Assembly (NCBI GenBank): GCA_937872225.1
Contig: CALMRZ010000016.1
Coordinates: forward strand, 1-64,000
DNA length: 64,000 nt
Direction of reading: 5' to 3'
DNA from: an uncultured Spirochaetota bacterium
Lineage (GTDB): Bacteria; Spirochaetota; UBA4802; UBA5550
Part shown: in pieces, positions 8,626 through 17,582 of the stretch
Layout of the letters: each line of letters starts with the position of its first letter
How positions within the stretch are numbered: the stretch's first letter is position 1
The notes under the pieces: model-generated
What the model saw: the letters and a program-made list of their open reading frames with translations, nothing else
Told to the model about the DNA's origin: nothing
Database searches by the model: none
Program-made: the position numbers and the translations under genes

Positions 8626-9654
8626 ATGAAGGTATCACGCTACCACGGCGTAAAGCTCGGCCTCCTGATCGGTCCCTCCCTGGCGGGGATGGCCTTCGGC
8701 GCGGCATTTTCTTCGCTTATCTCTCCCGCGCCCACGGTGCGCACGATCGTCCAGGGAGTTGTCTGCGGTTTCCTGATAGGCTTCACCGCGTTCTACCTGG
8801 AGTATTTCGTCTTCGACCGCATCAGGAGAGTGACGGTCATCGTGAGCGCCGTCCTCCGTTCACTTATCTTTTCAACCGTCATCATACTGGCATACGTGAT
8901 ATCGGATCTTCTCGTTTTCGGCGCCGGCACCATCATCTACGACGTGAAAACATATCTGCTCCCGAGCTTCGGCACTGCCATCATTTCCATCTTCGGCGTG
9001 ATTCTTCTGATAAACATAAACAGGCTCCTGGGCCAGAAGGCCCTGGGGAGGCTTCTCATCGGCCTTTATCACAAGCCGGTGATGAAGAAACGCATTTTCA
9101 TGTTCATCGACCTCGCGTCGTCCACCGCCATCGCCGAAGATATCGGCGATATTCGGTTCCATTCATTCCTGAACGACTTCTTCTTCGACGCAACGCCTCC
9201 CATCGTGGAATGCAAGGGAGAGATATACAAGTACGTGGGCGACGAGATCATTGTTTCCTGGACCATGAAGAGGGGAATCAGGGACAACAACTGCATCGAC
9301 TGCTATTTCCAGATCGCGGACAGGATCCAGCAGCGCCGCGAATATTACCATGCAACGTACGGCGCGGCGCCGAGCTTCTCCGCCGGCATCCACAGCGGGA
9401 GCGTGGTGATCGGCGAGATGGGCGATTACAAGCGCGAGGTCGCCTTCCTGGGCGACGTGGTCAACACCGCCTCCCGTATCCAGGCCGAGTGCAAGGCGCG
9501 TTCACGGAACCTGATCATATCGGAGGAGCTTAAAAGCGAGCTTTCCCCGGGAGCCGACCGGGACTATGTCTTTGAAGGCCTCGGGTCTTTCGCCCTGCGC
9601 GGGAAGAAGCAGGAGATCCGCCTCTACAGCGTTGCCCGGAAAAATATCCTGTGA
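8626..9654 (+). CDS. Membrane-anchored class III adenylate/guanylate cyclase
   Basis: The protein is predicted to make cAMP (or cGMP) in the cytoplasm. Its N-terminal 140 residues or so contain four hydrophobic helices. The C-terminal catalytic domain has the metal-binding FIDLASST, the second metal Asp in YKYVGDEIIVSW, and the purine/transition-state segment GDVVNTASRIQ with Asn and Arg. It therefore looks like a complete homodimeric class III enzyme. I chose ATG 8626 (342 residues) because CGAGG lies five bases upstream and the promoter leaves no room for a site before 8611. A cyclic-nucleotide-binding SpoIIE phosphatase at 21809 is a plausible downstream reader. Nucleotide specificity cannot be read safely by eye. 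Confidence 0.9.
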   Translation: MKVSRYHGVKLGLLIGPSLAGMAFGAAFSSLISPAPTVRTIVQGVVCGFLIGFTAFYLEYFVFDRIRRVTVIVSAVLRSLIFSTVIILAYVISDLLVFGAGTIIYDVKTYLLPSFGTAIISIFGVILLININRLLGQKALGRLLIGLYHKPVMKKRIFMFIDLASSTAIAEDIGDIRFHSFLNDFFFDATPPIVECKGEIYKYVGDEIIVSWTMKRGIRDNNCIDCYFQIADRIQQRREYYHATYGAAPSFSAGIHSGSVVIGEMGDYKREVAFLGDVVNTASRIQAECKARSRNLIISEELKSELSPGADRDYVFEGLGSFALRGKKQEIRLYSVARKNIL

Positions 9655-9677
9655 TGCCCGGCCGGCGCGGCTGACGG

Positions 9678-10136
9678 TTACGTCAGGCAGAGGCCGAGCC
9701 ACTCGGCGGTGAGAGCCGGTTTTTCCGAGCCTTCAACGAAGACCCTGTGATGTATGGCGATGAGCACCCTGCCGTTCCCTTTCTCCTCAACGCCGGCCAG
9801 CTTCATTACGCTCCGGATCTGCGATCCCGACGGCACGGGCCTGATGAAGCGGACCCTGTTCAGGCCGTAATTGAGGACCTCTTTCACTCCTTCCGGGAGC
9901 CATATGCCCGTGGCCGCGAGGCGCGAGACCAGGGACAGGGTGAGGAACCCGTGGGCAATGGTCCTGCCGAAGGGGCCGGACCTGGCCCGTTCGGGATCGA
10001 CGTGGATGAAGTTGTGGTCATCGGTGCAGTCGGCGAAGCTGTTGATCATCTCCTGGGTGATTTTGAGCCAGTCGCTTGCCCTCTCTTCGCCGATGCTTTC
10101 CTTGAGTTGTGCCAGAGGCAAGACCGTTAATGCCAT
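9678..10136 (-). CDS. MaoC-like hotdog-fold (R)-enoyl-CoA hydratase
   Basis: A single-hotdog protein of 152 residues, the size of PhaJ/MaoC-like hydratases that hydrate trans-2-enoyl-CoA to (R)-3-hydroxyacyl-CoA. The hydratase motif is visible as FADCTDDHNFIHVDPERA, with catalytic Asp and His, followed by GRTIAHGFLTLSL. I set the start at the ATG at 10136, which follows a G-rich SD-like run, instead of the ATG at 10229, which would add a non-homologous Ser/Lys-rich leader. It converges with the cyclase gene. With the crotonase at 11392 and the dehydrogenase at 38284 it could serve fatty-acid or hydroxybutyrate metabolism. Confidence 0.9.
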   Translation of the reverse strand: MALTVLPLAQLKESIGEERASDWLKITQEMINSFADCTDDHNFIHVDPERARSGPFGRTIAHGFLTLSLVSRLAATGIWLPEGVKEVLNYGLNRVRFIRPVPSGSQIRSVMKLAGVEEKGNGRVLIAIHHRVFVEGSEKPALTAEWLGLCLT

Positions 10137-10225
10137 AACGCGATTTCCCCCCCTCAGTGAATTGGCTTCAGCATGGCACAATGGCGAAAAAAGAAAAGTT
10201 AATTTTGATTTCCATGACCGGTAAC

Positions 10226-10266
10226 GCAAAAAAGCCTCTCCCGGTTCCCGGGCAGAGGCTTTTCTG
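10226..10266 (-). terminator. Rho-independent terminator of the HU-like gene
   Basis: On the minus strand AGAGGC/GCCTCT arms (10254-10259 and 10234-10239) enclose a C/G-rich loop, and the 3' arm is followed by a run of six T. It lies 45 bases downstream of the HU-like stop and may also work for plus-strand transcripts (CTTTTC). Confidence 0.8.
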
Positions 10267-10310
10267 TTCCGCTCGCGGTGCCTGTTCGGGCTGCCGCCGG
10301 GAACCGGCTG

Positions 10311-10697
10311 CTATTTGATCGTGGCCTTGAGGGCGATTTCCTTATAGCTCTTGCTGAAGGTGAACTTCGGTACCTTGGTCGCTTTTTTGGCCGGGATGGT
10401 GATCTCCTCGCCGGTCAGCGGGTTCCTGCCGAGCCGCTCTTTCGTGGCCGGCTTGACCTTGATGAAGAGCTTGCCGAATTTTCCGACCGGGACCCTCTGG
10501 CCCTTGATGACCCCGGCGTTGATGACATCGAATACGTCGTCAATGATTTCCTGCGCCTTGGCGCGGGGCACCGCGTGTTTTTCGGCGATATATTTTACGA
10601 TTGCCTGGGCAGTGTATTTTGCCGGATAGCTTACTTTGATTTTTACGGCTTCCTTGGACGCTGCTTTCTTAAGGGTTTTGCTTGTTTTAGTGGCCAT
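10311..10697 (-). CDS. HU/IHF-family nucleoid DNA-binding protein
   Basis: A 128-residue basic protein: an HU-like domain preceded by about 25 extra Lys/Ala-rich residues. The core shows IVKYIAEKHAVPRAKAQEI (helical dimer body), then GKFGKLFIKVKPATKERLGR and NPLTGEEITIPAKKA, the beta-arm that wraps DNA, including the NP of the arm tip. Usual HU is about 90 residues, so the N-terminal extension is distinctive and resembles histone-H1-like tails. The ATG has AAGGAG upstream. The gene stands alone with its own terminator. Confidence 0.93.
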   Translation of the reverse strand: MATKTSKTLKKAASKEAVKIKVSYPAKYTAQAIVKYIAEKHAVPRAKAQEIIDDVFDVINAGVIKGQRVPVGKFGKLFIKVKPATKERLGRNPLTGEEITIPAKKATKVPKFTFSKSYKEIALKATIK

Positions 10698-11105
10698 TAT
10701 TACTCCTTCTTGTTGTGTTGTTGTTCGTAGTCAATCATGGAATGCCCGATTTATATTCCGCTCTCCTTCCCGGTTCCTGCATAAATCGAAAATCCGGATG
10801 ATTGGAAATGATATCCTTCCATCATTTATATTAAACAACGGGACTGTTTTGTTAAAACGTCAAGCATTTTTATTGTTGTGGACGTTCCGGGGCCTCAAAC
10901 GGCAGCCGGGCCGTTGAACGGGAGCGCCCGAATCCCGCGCCTCAAGGGGGTGTCCTGTTTTATTAATTAACTTGATTAAAAACAGGCCATGCTTATTAGT
11001 GGTATTAATTGTTAATTATTAATGAAGTTACGATGTAGATTGTTCCTGTCATCTATCTCTTAATGACGTATAGTATTAACAAAATAAAACAGAATGGAGA
11101 ATTGG
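10698..11105. other. AT-rich divergent region between the HU-like and RRM genes
   Basis: About 400 bases without a supportable gene. From 10950 the DNA is strongly AT-rich and has several TTAATTAA-type partial palindromes. CCTGTTTT at 10954-10961 and AAAAACAGG at 10978-10986 form an inverted repeat. This region must contain promoters for both divergent genes, but I could not pick one pair with confidence. The long AT-rich leader before an RRM protein resembles a cold-shock-type untranslated leader (inference). Confidence 0.5.
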
Positions 11106-11369
11106 ATGCAGGGAAGAACACTCTATGTGGGGAATTTAAGTTCGTCGCTCAGCAAGCAGACGCTGTCCGAGTTGTTTTCGGGATACGGCAGCGTCCTCGA
11201 AGTGAAAATAGTCGGGGACAACGCCTTCGGGTTCATTGAAATGTCCAACACCGATGAAGCGGAACATGCGAAAAAATCGCTTAACGGTCACGAACTGGAA
11301 GGCCTCAAGCTCAAGGTTGACGAAGCCCGCCCGAAAAACTACAGGAAGTTCGGCGGTCCCCGGAGATAA
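11106..11369 (+). CDS. Small RRM-type RNA-binding protein
   Basis: An 87-residue single RNA-recognition motif. RNP2 is LYVGNL near the N-terminus, and RNP1 is represented by NAFGFIEM, preceded by VLEVKIVGD. The basic tail DEARPKNYRKFGGPRR is typical of bacterial RRM proteins (Rbp/'glycine-rich RNA-binding' type), which are often cold-induced. The start is ATG 11106, with GGAG six bases before it. An in-frame ATG at 11094 lacks a site. A paralogue with the same size and tail (VDEARPKGDKRSGG) is at 37953. Confidence 0.93.
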   Translation: MQGRTLYVGNLSSSLSKQTLSELFSGYGSVLEVKIVGDNAFGFIEMSNTDEAEHAKKSLNGHELEGLKLKVDEARPKNYRKFGGPRR

Positions 11370-11391
11370 TCTCCCGGCACCCGGTCTGCCG

Positions 11392-12144
11392 TTATTTCCG
11401 GAACTGTCCCAGCCGCTCCCCGGTGTCGCTGATGTCGAACTCGCTTTCGAATTCCAGCTCCAGGCTCATGTCCAGCGACATGCGTTCATTGGTGTTGTAG
11501 AGCGACTTGTACGCCGCCACCGACTCCCGGCTGTTGGCCATGATGCTCCGCGCCAGCTCCTGGAAGGTCTCCTCCAGCCTTTCCGCCGGAACCGCCCTGT
11601 TGATGAGGCCGATGCGCTCCGCTTCCCGTCCGGTCACGGCTTCTGCGGTGAAGGACATCTCCTTTGCCTTGAGGAACCCGACCCGGCGCGGCAGGCGCGC
11701 GGTCATGCCCCAGGTGGGCCGGAGCCCCCACTTCGCGTGGGTGTCGCCGATCTTCGCGTCTTCCGCCGCCAGGACGATGTCGCATGCCAGCATGAGTTCC
11801 ATGGCGCCGGTGAAGCAGAAGCCGTTGACCAGGGCCACCACCGGCTTCGGCGCGGTGCGGATGGCCTGTATCAGGTCCCGTGCCGGTATGTCGAGGATGT
11901 CGCCGACCTTGCCGCGCTCCAGCTTCTTCGCGCCGAGTGACTTCAGGTCGACGCCGGCGCAGAAGGCCCTGCCGGCGCCGGTAATGGCCACGACTTGGAC
12001 ATCGGCGTCCTTCCCCGCTTCTCCCACCGCGATGGTCAGCTCGGAGAGCATGTAGGACGTGATGGCGTTCATCGCCTCGGGCCTGTTCAGCGTTATCCTG
12101 CCCACGCCACCCTTTTTCTGGTATATGATCGTTTCAAAGGTCAT
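11392..12144 (-). CDS. Enoyl-CoA hydratase/isomerase (crotonase) family protein
   Basis: A 250-residue crotonase-fold protein that binds acyl-CoA and stabilises an enolate in an oxyanion hole. GAGRAFCAGVDLKSL provides the first oxyanion-hole segment and FCFTGAMELMLACD the second, with a Glu at the position of the first catalytic glutamate of rat crotonase. The second catalytic glutamate, usually in a G-x-P-E motif, is not present: the equivalent segment reads THAKWGLRPTWG. A classic hydratase is therefore less likely than an isomerase, thioesterase-like or other crotonase activity. The ATG follows GGAGAG. It lies 26 bases after the beta-helix gene on the same strand. Confidence 0.88.
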   Translation of the reverse strand: MTFETIIYQKKGGVGRITLNRPEAMNAITSYMLSELTIAVGEAGKDADVQVVAITGAGRAFCAGVDLKSLGAKKLERGKVGDILDIPARDLIQAIRTAPKPVVALVNGFCFTGAMELMLACDIVLAAEDAKIGDTHAKWGLRPTWGMTARLPRRVGFLKAKEMSFTAEAVTGREAERIGLINRAVPAERLEETFQELARSIMANSRESVAAYKSLYNTNERMSLDMSLELEFESEFDISDTGERLGQFRK

Positions 12145-12170
12145 GAGGCATCTCTCCGGGTAACCATGAT

Positions 12171-13112
12171 TTAGTACGGAAGCGGCACCGCCTGCCCGCT
12201 GTCAAGCCAGACATTGCCGCTGAAGGTTGTTGTGCCGCTGGTGTAAAAGAGTCCCTGCCTGAAGTCCCTTCCCATGCGGTTGTTGTTGATCCTGACGTTG
12301 GTCGGCTCCACCGGGGGCACATGGCTGCCGGCGCGGGAGTGGATGATGAATTTCCCGCCTTTCACGATGTTGCCGTCTATCAGCACGTTGTCTATGGGGC
12401 CGCTATCGGTGGCGATCATGATTGCCGATGACGATACGGGGGGCATCTCGATGCAGTTGTTCCTGATAAGGACATTTCTTCCGGAAAGCAGCCTGATGCC
12501 GTTATTGCGGGGCCCGCCGTGGGCGGCAAGGTGATGGATGTAACAGCCTTCGATAATAACGTTGGAGCCGGCCCGGAACCCGTCCCGGGATCCGTGGATG
12601 TCGAGGCGCCGCGCCGTGCAGTTGCCGGCGGCGACCGCGGCCTCGGAGGAGAATGCGCCGATGATCTCGGTATGCTCTATCACGAGGGAGCCGGCCGGGA
12701 ACACGCGCACCGGGTACCGGTCCGCGCTGCGGATCCGGCAGTTCCTGACCGTCACCCGGGGCGCCTTGACCTCGACGCTGCCGGTGATGTCCATCCCCTC
12801 GATCACGGTGCCGGCGCGCAGGACCTCGATGCCGCCCGACGGGACAAGGTCGTCCGCGTCGATGCCGGCGCCGCGGTAGCCGGTGTTTTCCCGGCAGGCG
12901 GTTCCCGTGGCACAGAGGGCCGCGCTCGCCTGGAGCCTGTCGTTGAAGCACCAAGCCGCGGACATATTCATCCAGCCGCTGTCCCCGGCGGTCCTGTCCG
13001 GGCCGCACGACGTTACATCGCACGACAGAAGCAGCAGCAGGAACCAGCAGTGGAGCGGCGGCGCGGCCGTTTTATAAACAGCGGGAAAGGATCCGCTATA
13101 ATGCCTTTTCAT
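12171..13112 (-). CDS. Secreted right-handed parallel beta-helix protein
   Basis: A 313-residue protein with an N-terminal hydrophobic export segment (HCWFLLLLLSCDVTSCG) containing possible lipobox cysteines. The body repeats short coils of the pectate-lyase/NosD type: VEVKAPRVTVRNCRIR, GSLVIEHTEIIG, GSNVIIEGCYIHH, GRNVLIRNNCIEM and VLIDGNIVKGG, with Asn ladders. Such folds bind or cleave polysaccharides on the cell surface, but no catalytic residues are obvious, so a structural or adhesive role is equally possible. It may share a transcript with the downstream crotonase gene. A decayed C-terminus of a related type of repeat protein lies at 39285. Confidence 0.8.
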   Translation of the reverse strand: MKRHYSGSFPAVYKTAAPPLHCWFLLLLLSCDVTSCGPDRTAGDSGWMNMSAAWCFNDRLQASAALCATGTACRENTGYRGAGIDADDLVPSGGIEVLRAGTVIEGMDITGSVEVKAPRVTVRNCRIRSADRYPVRVFPAGSLVIEHTEIIGAFSSEAAVAAGNCTARRLDIHGSRDGFRAGSNVIIEGCYIHHLAAHGGPRNNGIRLLSGRNVLIRNNCIEMPPVSSSAIMIATDSGPIDNVLIDGNIVKGGKFIIHSRAGSHVPPVEPTNVRINNNRMGRDFRQGLFYTSGTTTFSGNVWLDSGQAVPLPY

Positions 13113-13503
13113 GGGAAAAACCCGGTGTAACTGCCTTTCTGTAATTTACATAAAACCTTATGAAGCTAATAAAAAATTGTTCCATCGTCAACTTCCGGTG
13201 AATTTTTTTCATAAAATTTTTGTGTCTGGCCCCTGCTGAGAAACACTCAACCGCCCAGACGGGGGGCCGGTAGTAGCCATGCGCATCCAATGGCTTACCC
13301 GGCTTGGATGGACAATAAAGTGGCTTGAATTAGCTGTAGGGGAAATCACTTTCACAGAAATCATCATTTTGACTACAGATTTATCATCAATGAAGTTATG
13401 AAAATTGTACCGGCATACTATATATTACAACTATCTATATTGAGAAAAATCGGTCATGAACCGTTCATGAGAACGGTATATGCGGTTAAGCAGGAGGCCT
13501 GCC
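13113..13503. promoter_or_regulatory. Region between the beta-helix and chemoreceptor genes, with an operator-like palindrome
   Basis: About 390 bases without a gene. The clearest element is a perfect 7-base inverted repeat ACCGTTC-ATGA-GAACGGT at 13460-13477, just upstream of the chemoreceptor ribosome-binding site. It could be an operator or a leader hairpin. Nearby AT-rich DNA (TATATATT at 13420-13427) may be promoter DNA. Confidence 0.45.
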
Positions 13504-15555
13504 ATGAAAAAAATATCAATCAAGAGCCTCAAGGTGATAATTTCCCTCATCGTGGTTGTGGTGATTACCATACTGACGGTCCTGCTTGTCGTCACTTCGT
13601 ACAATGTGGCGTACAATGCCCTGGAAAAGGCGTACATGAACCAGGTCACCAATTTCAACAATGAAATCGAGCGGAACATGCTCGATTTCTATGACACGGA
13701 GATAAAAAACGCTTCTTTCTTCGCTAAATATCCCCCGGTGATCGAGGCCGCGCGGACAGGGAGGTATAATGACATCCGGCCCCTCCTGGCGCTGTTTTTC
13801 AAGGAAAAGGGGATATATGAGCAGATATTCGTCTCAACGCCTGAGCTGAATTCCCGCATCATGGTATCGGCTGACGGGAAAGCCGACGGCATCAGGTGGG
13901 GGGAGATCCCGGTCTATGCCGATAACGCCAAAGCCGCGCTGAAGGGGGAGATTCATCTCAGCGATATCGGCAAGTCCCCGGCCACGGGCCTCACGGTCAT
14001 ACTCATCACGGTGCCGATCATGGCGGAGGGCAGGGTCGTCGGCATCCTCGGTCTGCCGGTGGACGTGGGCCCCTTCTCCTCGAAGCTGGTGAAGGGGGTC
14101 AGGATCGGCAAGACCGGCTATCCTTTTATAGTAAATTTCAGCGGGACTGTAACCGCCCATCCAAACCAGGAATATATCCATAAACTCAATGTCAATAAGT
14201 ACGACTGGGGCCGGAAGATGATGACTGAGCCGAGCGGCTCGATCATTTTCTACTCCTGGGAGGGGAAGGACAAGTTTCTAACCTTTGTGAAAAACGAAAA
14301 ATACAAGTTCTACGTGGCCACCACCATGTATCTTTCCGATATCAATGAAAATGCACGCTCCATGGCACTCATCATGATCATCTTCGGCGTCGCCGCCGTT
14401 ATCGCCAGCGCCGTGTTCCTGTACCTGTTCATCGCGCGGCGCCTGGCCCCCCTCGACGAATGCAAGACGGTCATGTCGTCGATGGCCCGGGGCGACCTTA
14501 CCGTGCGCTACCGGGGCGTCAGCCGCGGCGACGAGATCGGGGACATATCCGGCGCCATGAACAACGCCATCGACCAGTTTGAGAAAGTCGTATCCGAGAT
14601 CATCGTGTCCTCCCAGAACCTGGCGCAGGCGGTGGAGCAGATCGCGAGCGGCAACCAGAACCTGTCGCAGCGCACCAGTGAGCAGGCGTCGGCCCTCGAG
14701 GAGATCGCCTCCACTATCGAGGAGGCCACGGCGACCATCAACCAGAACGCCGAGAACGCCGGCAGGGCGCGGGACCTCACCAACACGGGCGTTTCCCAGT
14801 CCATCGACGGGAACCGGGTCGCCGTCGAGGCGGTGGAGTCCATCATCGACATGAACAGTTCCAGCAAGAAGGTGGGGGAGATCATCGCCGTCATCAACGA
14901 GATAGCCTTCCAGACGAACCTGCTCGCCCTGAACGCGGCCGTCGAAGCCGCGCGGGCCGGGGAGCAGGGCCGGGGCTTCGCGGTGGTCGCCGGCGAGGTG
15001 CGCAACCTGGCTCAGCGCTCCGGCAACGCGGCCAAGGAGATCGAGGCCCTCATCAAGGACACCGTGAACAAGGTCGAGAAAAGCACCGACCTGGTGAGGA
15101 AGACCGGCGACGCCCTGGGCAAGATCGCCGAGGCCAGCAAGACCACGGCCCAGATCATCACCGAGATCGCGGCCGCCAGCCAGGAGCAGAAACAGGGCAT
15201 CAACCAGATCAACAACGCCATCATGGAAATGGACAACACCACCCAGCAGAACGCGTCGCTCGTCGAGGAGACCGCGTCCGCCAGCGAGGAGATGGCCAAC
15301 CAGGCGCAGGAGCTCCTGGACATGGTGCGTCGGTTCAGGATCAGCGACGCCATGGAGAGCGAAGTGTACGGCAGGAAGCACCGGGACATCCACCTGTCCG
15401 CCGCCGAGGGCATGGCGAAGCGGGAAGCGCCGCGGCCCGGCAACGGAAAGGGAAAGAATGGGGACGGCAGGAAAAAATCGTCCCCCGCGGCCGCGGCCGG
15501 GGATGACGATAAAATAAAAGATATCCTCGCGAACGAGGGCTTTGAAGAGTTCTGA
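13504..15555 (+). CDS. Methyl-accepting chemotaxis protein with periplasmic Cache domain
   Basis: A 683-residue transducer. A first helix (about residues 9-30) and a second (about 280-305) enclose a dCache-like ligand domain of some 250 residues, with [20 protein letters not shown] at its N-terminus and [20 protein letters not shown] in the membrane-proximal lobe. A HAMP domain follows, then a signalling domain whose tip has [20 protein letters not shown]. The C-terminus is basic and flexible and ends GFEEF, reminiscent of the aromatic pentapeptide that tethers CheR/CheB (inference). ATG 13504 has CAGGAGG upstream. An in-frame start at 13480 adds eight residues without a better site. It senses a small extracellular molecule and signals to CheA. 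Confidence 0.96.
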   Translation: MKKISIKSLKVIISLIVVVVITILTVLLVVTSYNVAYNALEKAYMNQVTNFNNEIERNMLDFYDTEIKNASFFAKYPPVIEAARTGRYNDIRPLLALFFKEKGIYEQIFVSTPELNSRIMVSADGKADGIRWGEIPVYADNAKAALKGEIHLSDIGKSPATGLTVILITVPIMAEGRVVGILGLPVDVGPFSSKLVKGVRIGKTGYPFIVNFSGTVTAHPNQEYIHKLNVNKYDWGRKMMTEPSGSIIFYSWEGKDKFLTFVKNEKYKFYVATTMYLSDINENARSMALIMIIFGVAAVIASAVFLYLFIARRLAPLDECKTVMSSMARGDLTVRYRGVSRGDEIGDISGAMNNAIDQFEKVVSEIIVSSQNLAQAVEQIASGNQNLSQRTSEQASALEEIASTIEEATATINQNAENAGRARDLTNTGVSQSIDGNRVAVEAVESIIDMNSSSKKVGEIIAVINEIAFQTNLLALNAAVEAARAGEQGRGFAVVAGEVRNLAQRSGNAAKEIEALIKDTVNKVEKSTDLVRKTGDALGKIAEASKTTAQIITEIAAASQEQKQGINQINNAIMEMDNTTQQNASLVEETASASEEMANQAQELLDMVRRFRISDAMESEVYGRKHRDIHLSAAEGMAKREAPRPGNGKGKNGDGRKKSSPAAAAGDDDKIKDILANEGFEEF

Positions 15556-15903
15556 TCCGTATGCCGGGACTAAAGATCCCGGCCCGGATAACCGGGTTGT
15601 TGTCAGGCAGATAACCGGGATGACCCCGTCCCTGTGCCGGAAGATGAACAACCCTGACACCCTGTAAATTGACCGGCGCAAACTTTTTTTCTGCCCCGCG
15701 GGGCCGTAATTCAGTATATTATGGACACCGTGAGGTGGAAACACGCTCGGGGTTTTCGATTTTTTGTTCGGGTTAACAAGGTCGGGCGACGGGCCGGCAA
15801 TTTAATGATGATGATGCTGAAGCATGTCGATGCGGGAGAATTTTCCCGGTTGAAAACCAGGCAATTGGAACGGGACCAATACTTTACAATCCGGGGGTTG
15901 GAT

Positions 15904-17235
15904 ATGAAGAGACTTCTCATAACACTGATAGCAGGTTTCCTGCTGTTGCAGCCGGCCTGCAAAAATGCCTCTTCGAAAAATGATGAGGCCAAGGAGCTCC
16001 TCGGCTTCGGCATCGTGTACCTGAATTCCATCTGGCAGAAGATCACCGTTGCAGACGTCCCGTCCTTTTCTTTTACGAATAAAGACGGCGATCCGATGAC
16101 GCCCAGCTGCGCCTGCCCGCCCGAGTATGAGGCATCGACGCAAAAAACAACAAAGTACAATCCGGAATTCGCCTTCTTTTACAAGCCGGGCAAGTCCAAG
16201 AATCTTTTAATATTCTTCATGGGCGGCGGCGCCTGCTGGGACATCACCAACTGCGCCTACAACCACACCTACAGCGGTGAGCTCATCGAATCGAACCTGC
16301 TCCTGGGCCTGGCCAGCACGGGCGGCCTGGAAGGGAGCGGCCTCTCCGGCATCATGGACGTCACGGACCCGAACAATCCCTTCAAAGACTGGTCCATGGT
16401 GTGGGTCCCCTACTGCACGGCGGACCTGGGGACCGGCCAGAAGGATCACACGTATCCTGAAGATTATGGCACGGCGTATCCTGGTGGCGTGACCATCCGC
16501 CACCGCGGCAGGGTGAACCTGGAGCTGGTCCTCCAGTGGCTCCAGGCGAATATAACCACCGCGCCGGACAAGCTCTTTGTCACCGGCTCCAGCGCCGGGA
16601 GCTATGCCACGTACCTGAGCTATCCCCTGATCAGGAATGTATTCAATTCATCATCGACCAAGGCCTATGTTCTGGGTGATGCCGGGGAAGGGTTTGCGGG
16701 GGAATATGATCCGGATGGTGATGGCCCAACTGCACCAACTCCCTTCATCCAACTTGTATCTCCATTCTGGGGCCTCGAGCTCCCCCCAATAACGGCTTTT
16801 TCCGGCAAAACACCATTAGACTATACCGAATATAAAGAACTTGTCCAGGCCATTGTTGATAACTACCCGGACGATAAGTTTGCCCAGTACACCACCAAGT
16901 GGGACAAGACCCAGATCTGGTTCTACGATATACAGAAAGATAACAATATACATCATCCGGATCAGTGGGGAGCGGAGGAGGACGCCGCCGCCGATCCCAC
17001 ATCCGCCATCGCCATAGAATGGAATGCCGGCATGATGGATGCCATCGATATCACCGGCGCTAACTACTGGTACTACATCGGTCCAGGAACGCACCACACC
17101 ATAGACCTGACACCGGCCTTCTACACGGAAACTTCCAACGGCACGTATTTCTATGACTGGGTCACGGCCTTCGTGAATGACGATGCCATGTCGAAAATAT
17201 CGTGCAGCGGCGCCGAGTGTGACGTGCAAAACTAG
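15904..17235 (+). CDS. Notum/pectin-acetylesterase-like secreted lipoprotein
   Basis: A 443-residue alpha/beta-hydrolase-like protein. Its signal peptide ends LLLQPAC with Cys19 as a possible lipidation site (relaxed lipobox). LIFFMGGGACWD supplies the oxyanion-hole GGG-x-C motif typical of pectin acetylesterase/Notum (CE13), FVTGSSAGSYATYLSY holds the nucleophilic Ser in G-x-S-x-G-like context, and GPGTHHTI carries the probable catalytic His. In bacteria the family removes acyl groups from polysaccharides, and in animals it delipidates Wnt. The substrate here is unknown. ATG 15904 follows GGGGGTTGG, and an upstream in-frame ATG at 15721 would bury the signal peptide. The gene has its own strong terminator. 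Confidence 0.85.
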   Translation: MKRLLITLIAGFLLLQPACKNASSKNDEAKELLGFGIVYLNSIWQKITVADVPSFSFTNKDGDPMTPSCACPPEYEASTQKTTKYNPEFAFFYKPGKSKNLLIFFMGGGACWDITNCAYNHTYSGELIESNLLLGLASTGGLEGSGLSGIMDVTDPNNPFKDWSMVWVPYCTADLGTGQKDHTYPEDYGTAYPGGVTIRHRGRVNLELVLQWLQANITTAPDKLFVTGSSAGSYATYLSYPLIRNVFNSSSTKAYVLGDAGEGFAGEYDPDGDGPTAPTPFIQLVSPFWGLELPPITAFSGKTPLDYTEYKELVQAIVDNYPDDKFAQYTTKWDKTQIWFYDIQKDNNIHHPDQWGAEEDAAADPTSAIAIEWNAGMMDAIDITGANYWYYIGPGTHHTIDLTPAFYTETSNGTYFYDWVTAFVNDDAMSKISCSGAECDVQN

Positions 17236-17261
17236 TTGTGCTGCAATTGAACGGGAGACGC

Positions 17262-17292
17262 AAAAAGCGGGAGGCCTTCCTCCCGCTTTTTG
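17262..17292 (+). terminator. Rho-independent terminator after the Notum-like gene
   Basis: GCGGGAGG (17267-17274) and CCTCCCGC (17279-17286) form a perfect 8-base stem with a four-base loop. It is followed by TTTTTG and preceded by AAAAA, so it could work on both strands. Confidence 0.9.
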
Positions 17293-17582
17293 TTAAAGAC
17301 CCCACTCACCCATAAGGGGCATATGTATTGAGGGAGGTGCGGTCATATGAACGCGCTTAGGTAACATGATGCTTCATGGAAACACCAGTATTTCTTAGAA
17401 ACATTCAGGTACTCAAAACGTCCGCCCCCAGGGCGGACACATATCGGGCTTCTGTCTGAGTCGAATCCGGCGAAGCCGGTTCGACGAGTTATGCCCGTAG
17501 CCTCTCGCGGCGCTTGAGCGAGCGGGGTGATGGGGAGCACGAGAGGAAGAGGGAAGCCACCCTCTTTCTCTCGTAAAAATGT
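17293..17582. other. Intergenic region with short G/C hairpins
   Basis: No gene seen. GTCCGCCC-CCA-GGGCGGAC (17420-17438) and CCGGC-GAA-GCCGG (17467-17479) form compact hairpins, followed by GGTTCGACGAG, a string that recurs at about 36395 beside another GCCTGCGGC palindrome. These may be remnants of a second dispersed repeat family. Confidence 0.5.

Noticed and set aside
10636-10917. Plus-strand frame of 93 codons overlapping the HU-like gene start
   Set aside because: It mostly overlaps HU on the other strand and has no ribosome-binding site or recognisable sequence.
14278-15744. Long minus-strand frame opposite the Cache chemoreceptor
   Set aside because: Antisense shadow with His/Leu/Asp-rich composition typical of G/C-rich codons. 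The plus-strand MCP is unmistakable.
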